NCBI GenBank assembly: GCA_000827495.1 | Contig: KN817558.1 | Coordinates: forward strand, 34,544-98,543 | Direction of reading: 5' to 3' | DNA: 64,000 nt | Source of the DNA: Hypholoma sublateritium FD-334 SS-4 | Lineage: Eukaryota; Basidiomycota; Agaricomycetes; Agaricales; Strophariaceae | Part shown: positions 57,247 to 64,000 of the stretch, piece after piece | Numbering within the stretch: position 1 is the first letter of the stretch | Layout of the letters: each line of letters opens with the position of its first letter | Program-made: the position numbers and the translations under genes | Notes under the pieces: generated by a model | What the model was told of the DNA's origin: nothing | The model's input: the letters and a program-made list of their open reading frames with translations, nothing else | The model's database searches: none

Positions 57247-60200
57247 TCAAGGACATGTCGCGATGTCGGAGTCGGTGGGGGAGGCGCTTACAGAGCTCGT
57301 ACTGGGGTGACGCGTCCAGACGCGAACGGCACCGTCATGACTGCCAGCAGCGAAGGTGAACGGGTCGGAAGCGGCATGATTCCAAGCCATGCATGTCATG
57401 TCCCCGCCATGCGCTTGTGCACGGATGAAGTGTAGCAGTGCCCCAGATTCTTGATCCCAGATATGTATGTCACCGGCTAAGTTAAAGTCAGGGAGCAGCA
57501 GAAACGCAACCGACGAAATAGCTAACCCTTTCCAGCACAGAGTACCAGTTCGTTGTTTGGCCCGCCGAAGTAACTTGGGCCGGCAAAGTCGACGAGTACT
57601 TTGGGCATGTATGTGTGGCTGCACTATAGCATCAGCAGGGAGTCGCAAACGATGACAAGCAAGATAAGCACCGGAGCGTGAGCCTGGAAGTGGTGACCGT
57701 GTTGGTTTCCCTGTCCTTGACGAGCTCTAATTTCCACAGCTGAGGGGGCGCCTGAATGAAATAGGCTGTTAGCTAGACGAAGTAACGAAAACGCCCGGGT
57801 GTGACCTTATGCTCATAGCTAACCAAAGCAACGAGGCCGCTGTGCGCTGTTTGAGCTACAGTGATGTCCTTGACGTCTTCAAGCACAGGGGTCAAGCTGG
57901 AGAGACGGATCAGATAATAAACTTACGGAAATCAGACGAGAACATACTTCTCTATCTGCTTCGTTGCCATATTATATACTAGGCGAAAAGGGTGTTTTAG
58001 TGGATATAGTTGTACATGCGAATAATTCACTCACCAACCAACCGTTTCTCAACGCGTGATTTACTTGGCTGTAGATTATTCGGCGAGCGAAGCAGTGGAC
58101 CTACGCCCAGCAGACGCTGAGAGTCTGGGGTGATCGCTACGTCATGTAGCTTCATGTTTCCAAAGTCATACCAATCAAGAACCTAGATGTAATCATGGGT
58201 AAGTAAACACAACTAGTATGAATTTCATGCATTGGACTTACTTTCCCAGTCAAATCCTAAGTCAAGTGATGAGTAAATTGGCCCATCGGTAATCGTTAAA
58301 TATGGCGTACAATTTTGGTGACAGTAGAATGCTCAATCGAAAGGAAAGCTACAGTATTTGAAGATCAGTTATGCATCGATGGCGTTGACCCCCGCCTGCA
58401 GAGAATCTGATTCACCTTCACCGTCCGGACACCAAGTGATTGTTTCAATAGGATTGTCCCTATTGATTGTGTTTTTACATACGCCGTCCTGGATGACAAT
58501 GTTAGAAGGCACGTGTATTGCTTGAATATTGCCAAAGGGCTGACTTTCGCTGTCCAGACTTTGATGCCTCTCGTCATCTTTGTCAAAAGAATTTGGCCGT
58601 TCGGGGACCTATATATCATATTAGTAACGTAACTGAACGACGGTCGGCAAATGCTCTCACCAAGCGACTTGCCCCACGAAGCCCTGTGGGTGCGCCAGCG
58701 TTCGGTGCGGGATAAAAGGATGCTTTAAAAAATGCGTCAATACGCGCATCAAAGAAAACTTCGGTTTCTCGCGTACCCCAACTTTGAATATTAAAGCAGT
58801 CTTATCCCAGCTAGAGGGTAACCATGTTCAGAAAAGTTACTCAAGCTCACAATATCATTAGTACACACCTCGAAGTCGCCAAATACTTCCCGTCCGGAGA
58901 GAACTGCATATGCCTTACCAACGCTGTGTGTGCTGCCAGATCATGGGTCGCTTCCAGTTCCACCAGCTTCGGAACAAGCGCCGATACTCTGGAGCGCGTG
59001 AACGGCACTGATTCCCCACTGTTGTGTGTTCTAGCCGGAAACACGACGTCCGAAGACGTGGTCCGCTGGCGGCGGGGTTCTGCGCGAGGTTGGTTGATCA
59101 CCGTGGTGACGCTAGTGGGCGATGTCGGCGTCGTCAGAGCGCTGCGCATGCGGACATTGCGCACGGCGTTCTTCCACAGCTGTTTGCCCAGCGTGGTACT
59201 GTTTGGGTCAGTAGTTGTAGACGAGGTTGCAAGGGCGACAGCCGACTCAGCCGGGGAGCTGACAAGTGAAGGTGCAAATACGGCGGGAGGCGGGGCAAGG
59301 GATACCTCGCTTGCGATAGGAGTGCTCGTGCCAGTGGCCTCGGACACCCCACATTTAGTGAGGTTCATTCCCTCCTTCGAGTAGTATGTGCTGTAAGGAA
59401 GTCGTGCGGAGGTCGGTAGCGTACTGGCCTCGAGATCGTCGTCGTCGTCGTCGTCTTCATTTTTTGAGTGTGGACAAAGACGGATGCACCCGGTGATACG
59501 TAAAGCCGGCAGTAAAATCACTTTGTTAATCTCGCGCAGCTGCCGCCTTGAAGCGTAAAGTACTCGGCGCATCCAAGTCACTCCCGGGAGCATAAGAAAC
59601 CTTTGGTTTGCTTCGTATAAGATATCGCTTAACCATTTTTGACCTTTATGGCGGGAGAAGGCCCAGCGCTCTGACGCAAACCAGGTGGACACAGCGGCAA
59701 GACCAAAAGATGTAAAAGCAGTCAGCACAGTCGTCACCGTCGAGGTGACAGATGCCTAAGAAAAAGCTCGGGTCATACAATTCATTAACGAGGCGTAAAT
59801 CAAGGGACCATACCTGATGGGACGCATATGCAAAACAGCACAATCCGACGGAGAAACAGGCTACGGATAAAACAAGAAAAACCAATGGGGAGCGTTTGAT
59901 CCAGATCAAAACCCACCAGGGCACACGGTGGCCCGGTGAACGACTATCAATAATGTTTCATAAGGTTCAGGCTAATGAATACGACACCATGGGCACCAGA
60001 CTGCACTTACTACATTGCCTGCTTCCAAGTTAAGCCAAGAAGGCTGTTGACGGCTGCGGCAATGCTAAAGACCATTGAAGCGAACCAGAAACAGTTAACC
60101 GAGTCCGCTATCTCAGTTCTCTCCAAAGCAAAAGAGAACTGCAGAGTCGTCGCGGTAACAGCAGAGAAGAATGTGGCGACTGTGGAGAGATTGAGAAGGT

Positions 60201-61477
60201 TGTTTGCTCCATGCTTCTGAGCGAATCGGATAGTGGGTACGCCTAGACAATGGTTGGAGTCCATCTGGTGTTGCTGATCGTCGTGAAATCAAATGCGTAC
60301 CTACTTCGATGAACATTGACAGCGACGTTGTCAAGTCATCGAAATGGTGGCCCATTTCGGCGGAAAGATCGTGAATGTATCGCTGCACTGCTGGATAGCG
60401 GAATTGGCCTAGGTGGTGAGTGACATGAGACAGTATCGGCTAACTATGATATACGGGCTTGCCGGCATATTCCTTCAGACAAGACGACCAGTACTTTCGA
60501 GTGAATCGATAAGCCAACTATGTTAGAGCATCTGGTTTAGAAACTCACCTTTAGGTCACCTTCAAATGACAAAATGGAAGCATTCACTGCTTCGTCCGTG
60601 AACTCTGGAAACTCGTTCAAACACCGCAAGAACGTCGTCACTTCTTTGGCAAGAAATTCCAGTTGGTCCGGAAACGATTCAGGATCAATATTCTCTGCCA
60701 CTGTGGGTCTTGGGACGTGCAGCTGCGCCTTGCCCTTGACCCGCCGAAAGTGCCTTCTGCGCCTGCCTATGAGATCGTCGGCCACTGTTTCGCGAACGAT
60801 ATGCAGGACTTTCCGGGGAAACAGGTCAGCTGCATTCTCCTGGTACAAGAAGAGAAGTTGGGCTAGACGTTCCCGCAAATGGAACGCAGAAGAAAGGATG
60901 GCGACAGAGCTGCCGAGTTGTCGAGCCGCGTTCGCGAAATTTCGCAGCTGGGATTATTCGGCATAGTTACTATAAACAAGTTTTGACGGAATCTGCGCAG
61001 AATTACCTCTTTGTCTAAGTTGTTGATCCTTCTGTGTACCGGTGCGGACAAAGTGCGGATATGCCCTAAATTTAGTCGACGGACACAAATTATCAAATGA
61101 CGACAGACCTCTGGAGTTTGTTGAATACCTCTGCACCCACAGCCTGCAGATGCTCGTCTACAGACGCTGTCGGGTCTATCAGCCTATATTCGCGTTCGTC
61201 GCAGATGTTGAAAAGGTACATACGAACGTCTCTGTCATCCTCGAACGATGGCATTTGGAGGTTTCCTTGCGTTTTAATGGTAAATGAAGAAGCCAAGAAC
61301 GGATGTATTTGAATGTGACGGCTCACTCATCTCAGTACTTCCATTGTTCTGCAGTAGCATCTCCACCAGGCTCATTATTGTTTCTCGTCGACTTGGATCC
61401 GGAGACTGTCGGCCTGACGTCGGGGTCGGACCATTCTCGTATTCTGTCGGGGAAATGGCTGGGGGAGGAGATTTCAT
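57247..61477 (-). CDS. Large membrane protein with C-terminal WD40 repeats
   Basis: Read as one multi-exon gene; ATG at 61475-61477 (MKSPPPAISPTEYENGPT, then ETIMSLVEMLLQNNGSTE). A helical region follows (LRERLAQLLFLYQENAAD, HIVRETVADDLIGRRRRHF, LAKEVTTFLRCLNEFPEF, YIHDLSAEMGHHFDDLTTSL). Four hydrophobic segments come next: LLNLSTVATFFSAVTATTLQ, FWFASMVFSIAAAVNSLLGL, LVFLVLSVACFSVGLCCFAY and VLTAFTSFGLAAVSTWFA. After a Ser/Pro-rich linker with a run of Asp, WD40 repeats start with LEATHDLAAHTALVRHMQFS and continue to LAGDIHIWDQESGALLHFIR and TFAAGSHDGAVRVWT. The repeats resemble the WDR26/Gid7 group. Function unknown; a membrane-tethered scaffold is plausible. Alternatively two adjacent genes: a membrane protein (about 59650-61477) and a WD40 protein (57247-59650). 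Confidence 0.65.
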
Positions 61478-62345
61478 AGGGTAGTGAGGAGTCAGTGAGG
61501 CTTCAGAATGGTAAGTGTCAAGTGTGGCCTCAGAATTGTACTATTCAGTTTGGTTGAATTGTCGCTGAACGGTTGAAGTTGTGGTGTAGGTGTCGCAAAA
61601 GTGTGTCGGTAAGAAAAGGTTGCTCTGGAGGGGTAGGAAATGTAACTGTAGGATGGACAATCGTGATGATCGTTGGTGAAAAGAAGCTAGAGCCTCGGGG
61701 TCGTGGCCAACAAAGCCACCACTGTTTCCTGCTTCAATACACCGTCAACCAAATCAATTGATCTCCCCTTTTGGAATACACGTCGCTTGGCGCGCCGTTG
61801 ATGCTTTACATTTGCTTTACATCATCGGCTTTGACAATTCGACATCTCGCGAAAATCTTCATTTATTATCCAACAGTTGGCGATGACATGCACAGTTAAT
61901 GTCGCTTCCTAAGACAGGTTTTGTCTGAGGTACTTTTACACCTATACAGGCGTTCGAAAATCAAACCTAATCGGCAACAAGGCAACGGGCCAAGCCACGT
62001 GTCGAACTGCGCAGGGTGAGGAGGAGGCCACCAGCCAACCACCAGCGAGCACCAGCGACCAGAAGAATACTTACTAGTGAACAAATGGAATATTTCATGA
62101 GAGCGAGGCGCGGTGCGTAGTACTTATATACGCAGTAGTATAATGATCATATCTCCATCCTAGGACAACTTGGGGTATGAATAAAACAATCAACCCAGAT
62201 TATATCAATGTCAAGATTGGTTTGAAAACGAGTGTGAAGATATATGATCCGGAGATGGCGATGAAGCGAGGTCGTGATAACGGAGGTAGACGAGCGGGAA
62301 CCGGACCCCTAAACTTTTAACCAGTCAATGGATGCTCTGGATAGT
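61478..62345. other. Intergenic spacer
   Basis: About 870 bp upstream of the WD40 gene and downstream of the transporter. No gene or repeat recognised. Confidence 0.4.
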
Positions 62346-64000
62346 CTATTGTTTCTTCGCCTTCGGTAATGTAGAGTCTCGAGTCAGAGGGTTTCCTGCG
62401 CGTAGCTTCTCGCCGTTGTAGTAGATCCAGACAGGGAATGGAATACCGAGAACGATAGCTATCCCGGCCAAGAACTAGAAATATAATAAGCTTACGATCC
62501 ACTACGTTTTAATTGGGATAATAATAACGCACTGAATTTCCTCCTCCTAAACCCATCTTGTCGTACATTTGTTCTCCAAAAAGGGGGAACGAAAATCCAA
62601 GAAGCGAGCGGAAGAGCTATTCAATTTTATTTGAATATTCCATTCCAAATAGGCAAATAATAAGGCTTACAGCAGCTGCGGCGGTGACACTGGCGGCATA
62701 TGTAAATGAATCCACGAGATAAAGTAGAATAGGCAGGCTATAAATGTGGAATTTGAGTAGCCATCCCGAAGAACGAGTTCGCAAAGACATACAAGGTCGT
62801 CATCATGCCGAAACCGAAGATGCCAGAACCAATGATAGGCATTATCCAATGAAGTTTGGCCTGAGCTGACCACCCATACCAGAAGAGACCAACGGGGACG
62901 AAGAGCGAACCGAAGAATAGAGCAGGAATACGCATCTCGGGTGTAGTGACGCCTCCGTTTTTAGAACCGAGCTAAGGGAGACCATTCAGTCACCATGTTA
63001 TCCCTAGTGTTGATAGGGAGCGCAATGGCATCGACTCACATATTTATACACCCGGTCAGCAAATTTGGCTCCGAAGATTGTGGCTAAGACGAAGCCAAAG
63101 CCTAACCCAAGATACGCTAGACCTCCGACACCGGGTTGGAACCCATACGTGGAACTAAAGAAGGCTGTATATATATGGGTAAGTTGACGGGAACTCTTTG
63201 GGTGGGGGGGGGGGTTTGATCTTACTGGCAAAGGTTGTAAACATGAGATAGAAAATACCGTATATACTGTGGTGTTGGAATCAGGGAATTGTACCGTTGT
63301 GACGAAAGGACGGCCACTTACAACGCCATGTATAAGCTGAGAACGAAGCAGACCAGGCTACTAAAGAGAATTGTGATAGGGCGTGTAAGGTTGTCGTAGA
63401 GGACACGCATCTTGCTGCCGTGCGCTTGTATAAGATGAGGGTGTGCCGCTGCGAGTTTTTCTGGGTCCCCATTTTTGGCAGCGCGGCGCAAGCGGATGAC
63501 CGGAGCATAGGTTTCTTTGAGGAGCGGAATACCTACTGCAGATATTACACCACATGAGACTGTACACCGTCTTATTAAATAACGAAGCGAAAGATGATAG
63601 AGCAAGCGACTCACTCGCGATGACAATGAAGACCCATTTAACTCCGAGTTTCTCTGCAATAAATCCTCCTGCTACCGGGCCAACAACAGGTCCTGGATTT
63701 TATTTGATTAAGGTTAGGATTAAGAACCCGAGAATGTATTGTCCGAACTGATTCCTTACCGATAAGAGGACCGAGACTGTAGAGAGCCATAGCAGATGCT
63801 CGGTCTTTCTCTGAGAATAAGTCACCGACAGATCCGCCACCAATAGCAATGGGCGCGCTTCCCGTGAATCCCGCTGGAGGAAAGTAGATCAGGGTTGCGA
63901 TACAATGCCCGCAATAAGATAACACACAGAGGAATCGAAAAGCAATCAGGGTGCCAGTATCGGGAGCAAATGCACACCCCAAGCTGAACCCCAAAGTGCA
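62346..64000 (-). CDS. MFS transporter, DHA1 drug/polyamine type (5' end outside window)
   Basis: Proton antiporter of the major facilitator superfamily, plasma or vacuolar membrane. The visible part starts inside the N-terminal half and runs to the stop at 62346-62348. Motifs: GFTGSAPIAIGGGSVGDLFS, DRASAMALYSLGPLIGP and, after an intron, GPVVGPVAGGFIAEKLGV-type motif C of antiporters near 63660-63760. Then a charged cytosolic loop (KNGDPEKLAAAHPHLI) and the C-terminal half: TRPITILFSSLVCFVLSLYM, FQPGVGGLAYLGLGFGFVLA, MRIPALFFGSLFVPVGLFWY, GSGIFGFGMMTTLYVFANS and FLAGIAIVLGIPFPVWIYYN. The tail ends DSTLPKAKKQ. At least seven introns. It could export a P450 product, but that is only inferred from position. 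Confidence 0.85.

Overview
The window is nuclear DNA from a filamentous basidiomycete, probably an Agaricomycete of the wood- or litter-decay type. This is inferred from genes split by many 45-70 bp GT-AG introns, an expanded tandem family of microsomal cytochrome P450s, a basidiomycete-style epoxide hydrolase, an F-box/leucine-rich protein, and intron-bearing tRNA genes. Nothing bacterial, viral or CRISPR-like is present. Exon borders were read by eye, so gene extents are firmer than individual splice sites.

Layout. (1) 125-8957, plus strand: a complete epoxide hydrolase followed by two P450 genes. (2) 9607-26667: a housekeeping block with a Ran1/Ksp1-type protein kinase (minus), a basic protein with a KEN box (plus), an NCS1 nucleobase permease of the Fur type (plus), a 6-phosphofructo-2-kinase whose phosphatase active-site histidine is replaced by serine (minus), an ALY/REF-like mRNA export adaptor (minus) and an MFS transporter (plus). 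(3) 26847-31567: two tRNA-Thr(AGT) genes in inverted orientation, enclosing a hAT-like non-autonomous transposon, a 120-bp tandem duplication containing Ns, and a third P450. (4) 31589-38830: a tail-anchored coiled-coil protein, a truncated esterase pseudogene, an F-box protein, a zinc alcohol dehydrogenase and a tRNA-Lys. (5) 39120-52674, minus strand: five P450 copies head to tail, one of them a decayed pseudogene. (6) 53336-64000: tRNA-Arg, a 318-bp MITE, SEC62, an Old Yellow Enzyme relic, a large membrane protein with WD40 repeats, and the end of an MFS drug/polyamine-type transporter cut by the window edge.

The eight P450 copies share the same motifs and apparently the same exon plan, so they form one recent lineage-specific expansion. 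The epoxide hydrolase, zinc dehydrogenase and MFS transporters nearby could act on P450 products (epoxide opening, alcohol oxidation, export), but no backbone synthase such as a PKS, NRPS or terpene synthase is visible, so a biosynthetic cluster cannot be claimed. A detoxification array is at least as likely. The most notable points are the kinase-only PFK-2, the dead P450 within the array, two MITE families with intact terminal repeats, and the relics of an esterase and an Old Yellow Enzyme.
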